Of a stretch of 64,000 nt of DNA, positions 46,331-59,738 are shown piece by piece. The notes beneath the pieces are model-generated. The model ran no database searches. It had not been told where the DNA came from and was given only the letters and a program-made list of their open reading frames with translations. The DNA is taken from NCBI GenBank assembly GCA_037013495.1, contig CM072801.1, positions 7,922,501 through 7,986,500 on the forward strand, written 5' to 3'. Within the stretch, counting starts at the first letter, position 1; every line of letters begins with the position of its first letter. A program made the position numbers and the translations under genes. The DNA is from Hippophae tibetana (lineage: Eukaryota > Streptophyta > Magnoliopsida > Rosales > Elaeagnaceae).

Positions 46331-48640
46331 CTCCATTAACCTTTGTATGATGTTTACGAGAATGCAATCATGAAATATCGAAGACTTTTAGGCATTTAAT
46401 TGTTGACCAAAGCTTTTTCATAAAAGAAGATAAGATGTTTATGTTGAAGATTGTTATAAAGTTCCTTAATTTAAGAAGCAAAATAAAGAGTTTAATTCAA
46501 GAAACCGTTAATTTAAGGAGTGAATTTTACTATAAATAGATGTATAATTGTAATGAATTAATCAACCAAGTGTTGATTCCAATTGAGAGAAAATCTTTTG
46601 TGAGAAAAAAATAAGAGTAATTTTCTTGGGTATAATTGAGTCGTGAGTTGTAAGTTATAAGTTGTGAATGTTATAAACACTTTGTGTAATTTTTCCTCTT
46701 TCAGTAAAAAGATTTACAGTTGGTTCGGAGACGTAAGCAAGATTATCCGAACTCCGTTATCAAATTTGTGTGTTATTTTTCTATTCTTGTTTTATCATAA
46801 ATCTGACTTATCGAAAATTTGCATAATTTCTCAACAGTATAACATATTGTAATTCCTTTCTTTTTGCCTTGCAAAAACTAAGTGAGTTGTAGCAAAGAAA
46901 TGGTGAAAAATTGCAGGATCCACGCGACTTATTTTTAAAAATTGGATATGTTTGCTAGCCATTACTTATAATAGGAGTAGAGATAATAAACATTTTTCAC
47001 ATATTATAAAAAAAAGGTAACGTGAGAGTGGACCTCACTTCCTCAAATCTCTTTCCAACTTTAAAAAACCAAAACTTATCCATCTATAACACATGTATAT
47101 GAGACCGAAGAAAGGTAGATAGTTCTTTTCAAATTATGGTAACAAATTGAAATATTTTATGAATTGGACAATTTGGGATGCCAATTAATGGGTGTAGCAT
47201 GAGTGTAATCTTGTCATTATCTCTCCACTGAATGTTTGTAGGTACAAATTAAGAATACTTTGATTGATACTATATGTAAAAGATCATAGTTTCGAGACTG
47301 TTTCTTAGCCAACTTACAAAGGTTGTTTCAACTACATCTTTCTTGTTAACTTAAAATTTGATATTTCTTATTAAATCAATGATATAAGTGGTAAAATAAT
47401 ATTATCATCCCTTCCACTTGATGAGGTTTTTTTATCAATAAAATTTTCACTAGCATTAGAAAATGTGTTGGAGTTGGAAATTTTCACTAATTAAAAATAC
47501 ATATTCATAAATAAATTTATTATAAAAAATAAAATAATTTCAATTAAGTTTGATAATTTAAGGTATTTTTGTTAATTTAAAAATATTAACATTATAATTC
47601 GTGACTACCAATTACAAAAGTATTCTTTATTCGATGAGAATAGATTTTTTTACTTCCATGGGTATATCCCAATGTTACTTCTCTTATTTGTATAATAGTT
47701 TATTTTCAATTAGATATTTGATTTTGTGGTTCATTCTCTTCCTTATCTTCTTTTCTTTTCAAACATTCTCTTCTTTAGTTTAATTTCATCCTTTTAAAAA
47801 ATTATTATCTTCTTATCTCTCTTATTTAAAAGTAGAGTCTTCGTCTTGCTACAAGTCAATAAAAATACCGATCAATTTTAAAAAATCTTTTTGTCTCGTA
47901 AAGGTGTTTCAAATGAATAAAAAAATGATCTAAATTTGTTATAAACTCTAATCGGTTAAAAATATTATGTTAATAACTTATAGTAAAATCTATAAAAATA
48001 AAATAAATATTAATTTTCATCTTTTTATTTTTGTAAACTTTATGGTTTTCCTATAACAATGTTAATTTGTTAAAAGTGTTTTACAATTTTGGTATGCTTT
48101 AGTTTGATCTCCTGCTCAAAACATGACATTTAGTATGTAAAATTGATCTTATTTAACCTTTGTATGTACTTGATATGTTCTTTAATTTTTTTTTTAATCT
48201 TGACAATGAAACTTGTAAAGATCTCTTGTAATATACTCAATTTTATTAGTTTGAAAATATTTAAGTTAACATAAACATGTTTTTTTAAATTCATACTTGT
48301 GAAAATTTTATCAAATAGAGAAATTAATTTTCAAAAATGAGATAATTATCAAGTACTTGATGAGACTTATTAGATTTGATTTTGTTAATTATCTAATCAA
48401 GTTTTGAAGTTATGTATTTATCAAAACTTTCAAATAGAATATTAAATTATTTGTTCTCTTAATAGTAAATTTTTTTATATGTTTATAAGTGTATGTTTAT
48501 CTTTTAGTTAAATAGATTATATATAATCAAGTTATTGTTTGAATTATGAGAGAAGAAGAAGAAAAAAATACTTTCTTGAAAAAGTAGCAATTAAAGAAAT
48601 AGAACACTTCTTTGAATAAAATTTTGGAAAGAAAATAATA
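46331..48640. other. AT-rich intergenic DNA
   Basis: I see no coding region or paired repeats here. Short open frames (46664-46852, 47601-47783) have the composition of random AT-rich sequence. Confidence 0.5.
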
Positions 48641-50347
48641 AAATGAAGAAAAACTTTTAATTAGGAATATTCGAAAGTGACGTATCTTCCTCGAAGAATG
48701 ATATTTCATTTGTTGGTTAGTTTGGAAAGGGGAGGACCAAACAATCCCTTATCAGGGCCTCAAGGAAGCCAACCTGAAGGTGAGCCTCCTCATACCAAAA
48801 CTTTAGAGTCGGCAGTTTTCGAGACTATTTCTTCGACAGGTACTTCTATCTCTCTCCATCTGTAGCACACATAAAACTACCTTCTTTTTGGTTTTTCGAT
48901 CGCTGTTTTTTTCTTTTGATACTCTGAATTATATCCCTTTTTCGTTTTTGTTTCTCTTTAGGTATTAATGAACGCAATTGATCTATTCTTAAACCTCTTT
49001 GTTGGAACAATTTCTTGACCCATGTTTCAGAAAAAAACATTTTTTCCTTTTTCCCCTGATAATTTGGTTTTGAGTTGTGAACTTGAGTTAAAATTTTTGA
49101 TATGGGTAATTTGTCTCCGTTCACATGAGTCAATTTTTGGTGTTCATTTAACTTCCCTTGAGTTTTACTTTCTGTCTGGCTGAGAGAAGCGTAAAGAAGA
49201 TAAAACCGTGTAATGTGATTGTCCCTTTAGGTTGACATTTACATTAACTCTATAGTTTACTAGCAAATTTAGCAAAGGGATTACTAGTTGATTGGGTTGA
49301 TGTAGTACTTTTACTTACTCACCCGCCTGGTTAAATTCTATGTGCCTTTGGATGATGTATATTGGAATAATATTACAATGGTAAGAGTTTTTGTTTTAAT
49401 GTGGCTATATATGGATGATTCTGGAGTTCATCCATGGACTTTGCTGCTGAAAACATGGGAGAGAATTATTTCCTCAGATATTTTATGTCATAAGTTTTCT
49501 TGCATTTGGTGGAGTATTGAACTTCTAAGTACTTGTAGTTGTATGAGGAATCAAATTTGGGGGAATTTATGTGCTTTCCTATAAAGGGTACTTGTTTCAG
49601 GAATCTATTTTCTGTTTTGAGGAAAAAATTTGCTTTCCTCTGTAGGGAATGTAGCTGATAACAGTATCCATCTCATGTTCTTTCAGTAAGTTGGAATAGT
49701 AAAAACTGCCATTATAAGAATATTGCTGAAACTTTAACCTTTTTATCTGTTCCTCCTTTAACTTTTACTATCTTTTATCTATTTTTAATGTTTTTATGTT
49801 TGTTGGAGAATGTAAGTTACTATCATGAGAGTGTTGTTGAACAATTCTACCATTGTGGCCTTACCTTTATTTCTCAATTTATTTTTGCTTTTGTTTTGGT
49901 GGGTTTAGAATTGTTTTAGGCTTTTTGCATTTTTTTTTCTTTCATATAAGTGTGTTGGTTTAAGACCATTTTTAAAATCATGTCAGGCTGTCAGCTAGTT
50001 ACCATTTTGAGTATTGAATTGTTTGAACTTTCCTTGTTATTGTTATGATGCCATGAGGAAATGACACTAGTGAATAGAATCAGTGATTTCGTATCTTGAA
50101 AATGAAGTATATACTAAATACTAATTTGATATTTTCTCCAACCCAAGTCATTTTTACTTTGCTTTATCAAATGTTAGAGACATTAATCCCACTTTCTTGC
50201 TTACTCGTCTACATGATTATCTTAGTGTGTTTGTATTTGATTAAGTGGTTAATGATATCACGTTCTCAGACGCTATATGATTCTATCAATTGCTTATACT
50301 TGTAGTCACATTTACTTGGCAACCATGTAGCAGATATAGGATAAGAG
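48641..50347 (+). promoter_or_regulatory. Upstream region of PEX11, probably with a leader intron
   Basis: A less AT-rich island at 48680-48840 carries a strong donor-like AAG|GTGAGC (cut after 48779). A tagcag acceptor lies just before the start codon near 50333. Together they suggest a 5' leader exon and a leader intron of about 1.55 kb. The open frame 48677-48865 covers the island but resembles no protein. Transcription start and splicing are inferred. Confidence 0.35.
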
Positions 50348-53300
50348 ATGAGTATGTTGGATGCCACAAGAGCAGAACTTGCTCTTGCAGTTTTATATCT
50401 GAATAAGGCTGAAGCCAGGGACAAGATATGCAGGGCAATACAATATGGTTCAAAATTCTTGAGTAACGGAGAGCCTGGTACGGCTCAAAATGTTGACAAA
50501 TCGACTAGCTTGGCCAGGAAGGTTTTCCGTCTTTTCAAGGTTAGAGTTTGTCTTGTAGATTAGCTTTGGCCAGGATGGTTCTCCTGTTTGATCATAAATT
50601 CTAAACACATCCTTAGAAGGCTATGTGGGTGTTGTTCGTTGTCTGACAAAACATCATAACTATATGCCTAGATTATTTTATTTTCTTAGTTAGAATGAAG
50701 AAAAATGTGAAATTATTAACTAATAATACCTTTTGGAAGCATTATTGGTCCTTTTGCACTTTGTAAGAAAGTTGACCGACGTTGACTCTTAGAGTGAAGA
50801 AGGAATCATTTTTTAAGTACCTTAATATGTGTATTCTTTATGGGTCCTTTAATGAGGTTCTATGTTAAACTGCAGTTTGTCAATGATCTTCATGCTCTTA
50901 TTAGTCCCACTCCTCAAGGAACCCCTCTTCCACTTCTGCTTCTGGGAAAGGTGCTTATATAAGTCTGCTAAATATCTCAGTCCCATTTTTTTCCTCACTT
51001 TTTGTCTTTTCAGTTTCTTACATTGATGCTTTTAACAGTCAAAAAATGCATTGCTGTCAACTTTTCTATTTCTTGATCAAATTGTCTGGCTTGGTAGAAC
51101 GGGAATCTATAAGGTATTCATTTCCACCTTTTTCTTTGTATTTATTCTTTTACAAATTGATTTGGATCATAGTTAGTTGTAAAAACATTTTGAAAATATT
51201 TGTTATTTAGAACAAAGAACGTGCTGAGCTAATTGGACGAATATCTCTTTTCTGTTGGATTGGTTCCTCAATCTGCTCCACTTTGGTCGAGGTTTGTGTG
51301 TCTATAAAACTAATAGTTTTATTGTCTTCAATCTTTCTACATAGAAGAATTGTGTCGTTACATGTTCCTATGGATCTCTATATCTCAGCTTGGTGAGCTC
51401 AGAAGGCTTTCTACAGCAATGAAAAAGATGGAGAAAGATCTTAAAGACAGTGATAAGTATCAAGTATGTTTACCACTTGTATCTTTAAAAAGCTGTTAAT
51501 TGAATAAATGTTATGGTGGTGATTTTCTATCATATGTGCGCATTTGTGAATGCAGAATGAGCAGTTTTGTGCTAAACTCAAGAAATCAAATGAGAGGTCT
51601 CTGGCCTTGGTTAAAGCTGGAATGGATATAGTTGTAGCACTTGGGTTGCTTCAGTTGGCACCTAAGAAAGTCACTCCCCGTGTTACTGGAGCCTTTGGAT
51701 TTGTTTCCTCTCTTATATCTTGTTATCAGGTCATTACCTATTTTCATACCACTTTCTCATTTCTTTTTATTGCTGCGGAAGATTTTTCTTTTTCATCCTA
51801 TAAAATCCATGAAGGCTGTTACAAAATAACAGGAAAAAGTACACAAACATGGAACATCTAGTTTGGCAGTGTCTGTATGTGGGAATATACTGTAGGAAAA
51901 TTTCAGTAGCTAGTAAAAATGGCAGAGATTAGTGAAGGAGAGTCGAAGAGGAGATAATTAGAGAAGCATTGAAGAGAAATTGATAGAGAGAGAAACATTG
52001 AGGAGAAATTGAAAGGAGAGAGAAACATGGAGAAAACACTAGCACTAGAGGATTAGATAGCTGAATTTTCAAGAAATTCACTCTCTAGCATTAAGACTTA
52101 CCTTTCCTATTTCAAATCATATTTTTTTAACTGTATTACTCGTCTACTATTGTGATGCAGCAGCTGAGTATATCTACATATTAAATAAGTAGAGTTGTTT
52201 TACTCTTTTAGCCTTTGTATTTCTTTCTTTATGTTTTGTGGTCCTGTTATGTCTACATGTCCTTTTATTTCTTTATGCTTTGTTCAGCTACAAAAGGGAC
52301 CAGGCCGTACATATTGTGGTTCAGTTTTGAAGTATTAGTATGGTTTTGTTTGTTATTTTCTCTAAGAAATATTAAGAAACATTTGGGTTGAGTCCAACAT
52401 GACCTTCCCTTTACTGGATTATTATTGATTCAATGAGAAATATAGGCTTCAACATCGAATTGGTATCAGAGAGATTGGTCTTTCCTTGAACTCGATGTCA
52501 TTTCTTGGTGAAGTTAGCCGGCGTACCAGTGATGATGATTCTGGTATCCAGCTGTTGTTGGGTGCTATTTTAGAACTTGAACCAAAGTTTGAGGTTAAGT
52601 TGAATGCGATTATGCGCGAAGTGTGTCAGGCCCTAGCTCAAATCAACAACGGTACTTTAGTCGAAGAAATTGTGCAAAACAAGAATGAACGAGTAGTTCC
52701 TCGTCAATCATCGAACAACTTACGCGAACACCCACCCAGAAATTTCCTCTCTGGTGTTCATCAATCAGGATGGATCCTACTTTGATGATCCATAGTTTCC
52801 ACCCAAGAGAACCCATAGAGAGAACTTTGAACCATGCAATGATTTTGGAGATTGGGAGGGAGAAGATACTCGTTCCATGCGCAATCGCACTTGAGGTAAG
52901 AGTTGGAACGCAATGACTTTCGAATTTGTAACGAGATTCCTTATTTTTATGACTCTATGGATATTGAAGAATATTTAGAATGGGAAAGTGCTATGGAAAT
53001 TTTCTTCGATTGTTTGGAAATTCCTATTGATAGACAAGTGAAAATGATAATCTATAATCTCATAAGGGGTATTAGAATGGTGGGATCAGTTACAAACTAA
53101 TCGAAGAAAAGTTGGCCTGTCTCCTATGCAATCTTGGGTTAAGATGAATGAATGACTTCGACGAAGGTTCTTGCCCTTTGATTATGAGCAACGGTTGTAT
53201 GTGCAGTACCACTATTGCCAGCAGCGTGAACGATCTGTTCAAGAATATAACTAAGGAATTCTTGAGAATCAACTCTTGAAACAAGCTTCAAGAAACTGAT

Positions 53301-56300
53301 TCTTGTGTTTTGATGCAATAATTGGTGGATTGAAGGAACCCATTCGTGAGAAAATTGAGTTGAGATCTATGATGGATTTAAATGAAGCTATGTCACTAGC
53401 CACAAAAATTGAAACCCAATTCTCTCGGACGAAACCTTCCTTTTACCCTAAAAAGCCATCCTATGACCACAACCAAGAAAACATATCTCTACATTCTAGA
53501 CAACCCTCTGTACTACCTTAACTCAATCTTAAAACATCAATTGAAAATTTCTTGGAAGACAACCCTTCCCCTTCCCCTACCCCAAACCCAATCCTTATCC
53601 CAAGCCAGGCCCTGTGAGATGTTATAAATGTAATCAATTGGGCCATCGCTCCAACGAATGGCCTCTGAGAAAAGTGGTTAATATTGTGACAGAATGTGAT
53701 GATGCTGCATTGGAAGAGGAAGAAGAAAAACAAGGGAAATTTGATGATCCTGAAATAATTTCAGGAGATTGGTGACAGGGATTATGTGCATTGTTCAGAA
53801 GTTGCTTCACCAAAGCAACCAACTATCAACCAACACCATACCATATTTAAAATACGCTGCACCATTAAAAAGAAGGTTTGTGAGGTGATAATTGAAGGCG
53901 GTAGCAGTGATAATGTTGTCTCAAAATCCCTTGTGAAAACCTTGGATTTACAGACTGAAAAACATCCTCAACCTTACAAAATAGGGTGGATTTGAAAGGG
54001 AATTGAAGTTAAGATTAATGAGAGATGCTGAGTATCTTTTTCCATAGGCAAACACTACCAAGAAAAACGTTGTTGACATGGATGTTTGTCATCTTCTCTT
54101 AGGAAGGCCATGTTAATTCGATAGGAGTACGATGCATAATGGAAAACTTAACCACTATTCTTTCATTGGGAAGGACAAGAAGGTAGTGCTTAGTCCAGCT
54201 AGTGACAAAGGTGAATCTGCCACACTTCGCTCCTCGGAAAAATAAGTACTATTGTGTGATAGTGTTACTGAGTTCTGTAAGGATGTTAAAAGTTACAAAG
54301 GGGTGGCACTTGCCACCAAAGGGAACCAACCTACCTCACCTACAAACCTTGATATTCTAAAGTCTTTGTTGAAAGAATATGAGGACATCTATCCTAAGGA
54401 ACTTCCAAATAAGCTTCCACCTATGTCCAATAGTCAATATCAAATTGGTTTGATTTTGGGTTCCATTCTTCCCAATCTTCCTTGTTATCGGATGAGTCCT
54501 AAGGAGCACGAAATACTACAATAAGAGGTCAAAGATCATTTACAAAAGAAACATGCTACAGAAAGCTTAAGCCCATGTGTTGTTCTTGCTCTCTTAGTCC
54601 CTAAGAAAGATGGTGATTGGATAATGTGTTTTGATAGCTACGTTATCAACAAAATCACAGTTAAGTAAAGATTTTTCATTCCACGTTTGGAGGACATGCT
54701 TGATAAGCTGGATGATGCACAAGTTTTTTCTAAGCTAGATTTACGCAGCGACTATCATCAGATAAGAGTCGAGCCCAGAGACGAGTAGAAAATAGCTTTC
54801 AAGACCCAAGAAGGTCTTTATGAATGGCAAGTCATATCATTTGGGCTGTGCAACACCTCTAGCACATTTATACGCCTAATGAATCAAGTACTAAAATGTT
54901 TTATTGGGAAATATGTGGTTGTCTACTTTGACGACGTTCTTATTTTCAATTGAAATAGTGAAGATCACTTGCTATAGAGTTGGCAAGCTTAACCAAGTTG
55001 CTGATGCACTTAGTCGAAGGACTCACCTACTCATTGTTGTCAAAACTGTGATAATTGGCTTTGACACCCTTCCTGAATTGAATGCTGAAGACAAAGATTT
55101 TTCTGCTATCTGGAAACAATGCTCGAACCATAAAACAACTGGTGAATTTTACTTACAAGATGGTTACTTGTTCAAAGCTAACCAATTGTGTATTCCTAGT
55201 ACTTCTCTTAAAGTGCATCTAATCAAGGATTTGCATAGCAGAGGATTAGCTGCATACTTGAGCATAGACAAAACAATAGCATTGGTTGAAGACAGGTACT
55301 ATTGGCCTCACTTTAAAAGAGATATCACTAGGTTCATTGAGCGTTGTGCCATTTGTCAAACTTCTAAAGGTACTTCCCAGAATACTGGTCTCTATTTCCC
55401 CCTTCCCATTCATGAATCTATTTGAGAAGACCTTAGTATGGATTTCATTTTGGAACTTTTTAAGACGCAGAGGTGTGTGGATTCTATTTTTGTAGTTGTG
55501 GACAGATTCTCCAAAATATCGCACTTCATTTCTTGCAAAAAAACTAATGATGCTAGACAGCTTATCTGTTTTTTAAAGAAGTCGTTTGCTTGAATGGAGT
55601 GCCTCAATCTATTACTTATAATAGGGATGTAAAGTTCACTAGTCATTTTTGGCAAGAGTTATGGAGACGATTTGACACTTCATTGAAATTTAGTAGCTCT
55701 TACCATCCTCAGACTCATGGACAAATAAAGGTCATCAATCGCACTCTTGGTAATATGATTAGATCCCATGCAAGTGACAAGCCACAGCAATGGGACATTG
55801 CACTGCCTCAAGCCGAGTTTGCCTTTAAGCAGATGTTGAATAGGTCCACGGGAAAATCACCTTTCTCAATTGTTCCTAATTTTACTCTCGACTTGTTGGA
55901 GCTCCCTTCATTCAAAAGTAAACAAGCACTCTAGATTGCAGAGGAAGCCACTAAGATGTGGCAGGAAGTTAAAGTTCGATTAGAATTGTCTAATTCCAAG
56001 TATAAAGAGAGTATAAGGCACAAACGTTAGAAGATATTCTTTGAAGGCGAACTTGTCTTAGTCCACCTGAACAAAGCTCGCCTTCCCCCTGGTAGTTGTC
56101 CTAAAGTTCAATGACAGGAAGATTGGAAGATTGGTCCATTTCGTATACTACGCAAGATTAACAACAATGTCTACATCCTTGGTCTTCCAGTTGACCTTCA
56201 ATGTAGCAGATTTGTGTGAGTACTTCCCATCTGACGCTGCTCCAATTGAAGTTTGGGATTTGGGGTCGAATCCTTCTCAAGAGGAGGGCATCTGATGTAG

Positions 56301-57161
56301 CAGCCGAGTATATCTACATAGTAAATAAATAGAGTTGTTTTACTCTTTTAGCCTTTGCATATCTTTCTTTATGTTTTGTGGTTCGGTTAGGTCTACGTGT
56401 TCTTTTATTTCTTTATGCTTTGTCACGCGACTTAAGGGATCACCCCTACGTATCGTGGTTCAGTTTTGAAGTATAGTTGTGGTTTTGTTTGTTATTTTCT
56501 TTGAGAAATATTAAGAAACATTTGGGTTAGTCCAACGTGGCCTTTCTTTTACTGGATTGTTATTGATTCAGTGAGAAATATAGACTTCTACCCCATAGTG
56601 TGTCTAAAACAAGAACTTCACTCTCTAAAGCTTACAACTAAGAACCTGATCCAGCTTTCAATTAGGAAAAAGCAAGTCATTTAATCCATTATCTACATTC
56701 CTCAATGGAAATCTTTTAGTCATTTCTCTGCTTTAGAATGTGAGTGATACATTTAGTTTTGTGGAGGCAAAGATTAATTGAATTAAATGTCATTAGAAAC
56801 TAATAAACAGCGTGATCAGTACGTATTTTAAGTTTTTTTTTTAAATTGATCGTGCTGCTTCCTAATTGTTTGTTAGTATGTGAGGTCCTTTTATTGTATG
56901 TAAACTCAAAATGTAGTCGTGAGATATGGAGAAAATGACAATGTAGTCTATAAAAACGGTTGCACCCATGTGTAACGCCTGGTGTGTAACCGATTTTTCG
57001 GTGACTACATTTCGAATTTTGACTTGAACTACTTTGTGAATTTCTTTGTATCTTTTGACTATATTAGGTATTGCCAATTTGTTTTTACTATTCTTTTCCT
57101 TTAATGCCCTGTTTTTATGATGCAGTTGCTTCCATCACCACCAAAAAACAAGACATCTTGA
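50348..57161 (+). CDS. PEX11: Peroxisomal membrane protein 11 (PEX11, C/D/E group)
   Basis: An integral peroxisomal membrane protein that elongates peroxisomes before division. Exons 50348-50539, 50876-50950, 51039-51113, 51211-51291, 51389-51463, 51556-51729, 57126-57161 join in phase 0 throughout to 235 residues, the exact size class of plant PEX11C/D/E. The N-terminus ([20 protein letters not shown]) and the amphipathic region ([12 protein letters not shown]) are typical. Hydrophobic segments are [14 protein letters not shown] (about 94-107), [17 protein letters not shown] (about 124-141), and a C-terminal one ([19 protein letters not shown]). A basic Lys cluster follows Glu154. The protein ends PPKNKTS. 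The last exon has only 11 sense codons and is separated by a 5.4-kb intron that holds a gypsy element; without it the protein would lose its conserved tail. Confidence 0.96.
52153..52454 (+). repeat. 5' LTR of the intronic gypsy element
   Basis: About 302 bp, closely similar to 56293-56592. The right end is set by the homology break and the primer site at about 52461. Confidence 0.82.
52486..53770 (+). pseudogene. gypsy gag (degenerate)
   Basis: Open pieces at 52486-52785, 52903-53100 and 53303-53521 give gag-like sequence: [15 protein letters not shown] followed by [11 protein letters not shown], then [19 protein letters not shown], and the zinc knuckle [14 protein letters not shown] near 53620, whose last Cys is replaced. 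Stops and frameshifts separate the pieces. Confidence 0.85.
53771..56280 (+). pseudogene. gypsy pol: protease, partial RT, integrase (degenerate, deleted)
   Basis: Protease region [19 protein letters not shown] near 53850 (the usual DSGSS Asp is Glu-Gly here). [33 protein letters not shown] with stops, and [12 protein letters not shown] near 54920. The frame then jumps from NSEDHL directly to [14 protein letters not shown] near 54975, so the end of RT and nearly all of RNase H are deleted. Integrase: zinc-binding [18 protein letters not shown] near 55345, [13 protein letters not shown] near 55490, the catalytic-core end [12 protein letters not shown] near 55690, then the C-terminal [11 protein letters not shown]-like part. 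The closest style is plant chromovirus/Reina-type gypsy, assigned by eye. Confidence 0.85.
56293..56592 (+). repeat. 3' LTR of the intronic gypsy element
   Basis: Collinear with 52153-52454. A ccccatagtgtgtc flank follows and returns to intron sequence. Confidence 0.82.
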
Positions 57162-59667
57162 AGATAATTCTGTCTGAACAGGCGAAGAAGATTTACTGGT
57201 CGTTTAATAATGTTAGTCTTATAAGATAAATCCATGTCCACAGTGCTGTCAATTTATTATGTAATGATTAAATAGACAATACTCAACTGTTCGTTCCATT
57301 GGTGAAATGTGTGGGCAGCACTGTCAGATTTCATGATATATATGCGTTTAAAATCAATGGCTGGAACTGATATATCTTTTTCTTTTTTTTAAATAAGAAA
57401 TTGCACTTATTCATTGAAAATAAAGATGCCTAGGGAATCAATGTTCATAATAAGAAATATATATTTGTTGGGGTGGTAGTACTGGTCTATTAGTTTTTAG
57501 AATGGATCATTTAGATTCAATAGTTTTTTTTTTAATGATAGTTTAGTTTACTAGTTATGAAAAAAATATAACACAAATTTAAATGGTCATTTTTATGTTT
57601 TTCTATTTTAAATTTTTTATTTTGAAAGTGTTTCAATAAATATTTATATTAGGACTTCATTTTAAAAAAATGAAAAAATAGTTTTTAGAAAAAACTTAAA
57701 ATTTGAGTGCGTAGATTAAACTCACTTTTTAAAGTTAATGGATTAATTTTTTTTTTTAAAGTGAGTGGATTAAATTATTCCCCAAAAAATTATTAAATTT
57801 AATTGTTCTAATTGTAATAACAAATAGGTTTATTCTACATTTGTCCCGTATTTATTTGGATATATGTTTTTTATTAGTTGAAAACCTTAATACAGAAATG
57901 TGGCTGGAAGACCTCGTAAACCAGTATAGTTTCATTTGCTACAGCTTAGAATTCTTTTGCGATTTACAATTTTAGATTATTTTTTCATTTATTTTGACTT
58001 ACTTTTTGGATAATTGAATAAAACTAAAATAATTAAGTACTAAATTATTACTGAAAAAACATTGCAATGCTAAAAAATAGCATATTATTGAACCCATGAA
58101 GTACTAATTTGATAGTCTTAGTATGAAATGGATTGGTAATCCTTAGTCTGATTCTGATGACCAATATAAATGATATTGCAAAGTTATCAGTTTCCCATTT
58201 ATGAGTAGTGCATCCAATTTCTTTATGAAAGTGATTTCTTCTGTGACCTTTAATATCTAAAATCCCTTTTAACATAAACATAAAAAAATTATTACTTTAT
58301 CAGCATAATTATTAAAAATATGTAATTTAATCTTAAAATTATTAAATTAAGTTAATTATATCTCCTTATTTATTAAAAAGAATTAAATTAGTCTAATTAA
58401 TATAATATCATCGAAATTAAAAAATACATGATAAAAAATATATTTCTTAAATATATGTCTAATTAAGTAAGGTTAAGTTAATAATTTTAAGTTTTGTAAC
58501 AATCAAAAAAATTTGGAAAAATATTCATATATAACAAAAAAAAATTAAATATCTTTTCTCTCGGTATAAAGAAAGAAAAAAAATTGATTTGAAAATAATA
58601 AAATTTATGAATATTATAGCTTCATTTATTACCAAAATCAATAAAATTCATCTAATATTTACTAAAAAGAAGATCACACACCTCTCAATTGCATTTTTAT
58701 GTCCTATTTAAACGAAAAAACGAAAAAACATGATTAAGATTTATTTGATTATTTCTTAAAAAAAAATCGGGATCAATTAAGCCAACCCAAAATAAATAAA
58801 ATAATCATTTTAAAAAAATAATAAGAATAATTCCACCTTTAATCCCATAAATAAATATTAAGAATCCTAAAATTGCTAGTTTTGGGTTGCAAAACACTGA
58901 TTGCACAATAGATTTTGCAGTGTTTCCAAGCTATATACGTGAAATTTATTTGTATAGAGAATTGGACAAATTCCAATATATAAGAATTCTACATTTATTC
59001 TGCAAATAAGATTTTTATCATTTGCAAAAAAGACCATGGAACGCATTTGGCCTTTTCCATTTAACTCGACGAAATGGGTGTTCAATTTGTTACCAAATAT
59101 ATATAACTACTATTTATTTTTTATCCTCAGCCCCAGAAAGTTTAATTTGATATGATATATTCAATTTAAAATCATAAATTTAAATCACACAAAATATATT
59201 TAATTTTATGATAATATTGCAATGATTTTAATGTTAAATGTTCAAACCCTAATGTTCTATACAAAAATATATATATATATCTTATACAGAAAACAAATAC
59301 TTATTGTTTGAATTCAAAAAATAGAATTTTGATAAAAATAAAAACATAAATCGAGGTGGAGTAAAGAAATCCAAGAAAGAAAACTAGTAGTCAAGGAAAG
59401 TATTATGATAATGGTTAATTATGTAGTATTAACTAATTCATTACAACACTTTTTGAGGTGAAATTTACTAGTCAACTTAGTATATAATGGAGCAAAATGT
59501 GATGATTTTTTTTGTAAGTCAAGAGAGTATATGCACATATTTTAATATACAATTAATAAAAGGATATTTAAAATGGTAAAATGATTTTCAATTACGGAAG
59601 AAATGAGAAATTATTGGACGAGCTGATGTGATTACCAATAATGTATCATTATCTCTTATTTCTTAGG
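57162..59667. other. PEX11 3' region and AT-rich intergenic DNA
   Basis: The first 200 bases or so are likely PEX11 3' untranslated region. The rest is AT-rich. The 77-codon minus-strand frame at 58281-58048 and the 69-codon one at 59085-58876 do not resemble known proteins. Confidence 0.5.
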
Positions 59668-59738
59668 CCGAATCTTCTCAAGATCCAGGTATTTCGAGTA
59701 AAACATTTCACATCTCTACTCGTAGTGATAATAAGGAT

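Larger units (their letters stand above)
52153..56592 (+). mobile_element. Ty3/gypsy retrotransposon with internal deletion, in the last PEX11 intron
   Basis: LTRs at 52153-52454 and 56293-56592 start TGATG.AGCAGC and share tagagttgttttactctttt and atttgggtt. A tggtatcagagag primer site (initiator-Met type) follows the 5' LTR, and a purine tract (gaggagggca) precedes the 3' LTR. The internal order is gag, zinc knuckle, protease, RT, integrase, as in gypsy. It lies in the same direction as PEX11. A target duplication is not clear, so the outer ends are uncertain by several bases. Confidence 0.88.

Noticed and set aside
48677-48865. Possible first coding exon of PEX11
   Set aside because: PEX11 proteins of this group begin [11 protein letters not shown], which is encoded at 50348; the upstream frame adds nothing family-like, so it is more likely leader.
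58048-58281. 77-codon minus-strand frame
   Set aside because: No domain, no splice context, surrounded by AT-rich DNA; not supportable as a gene.
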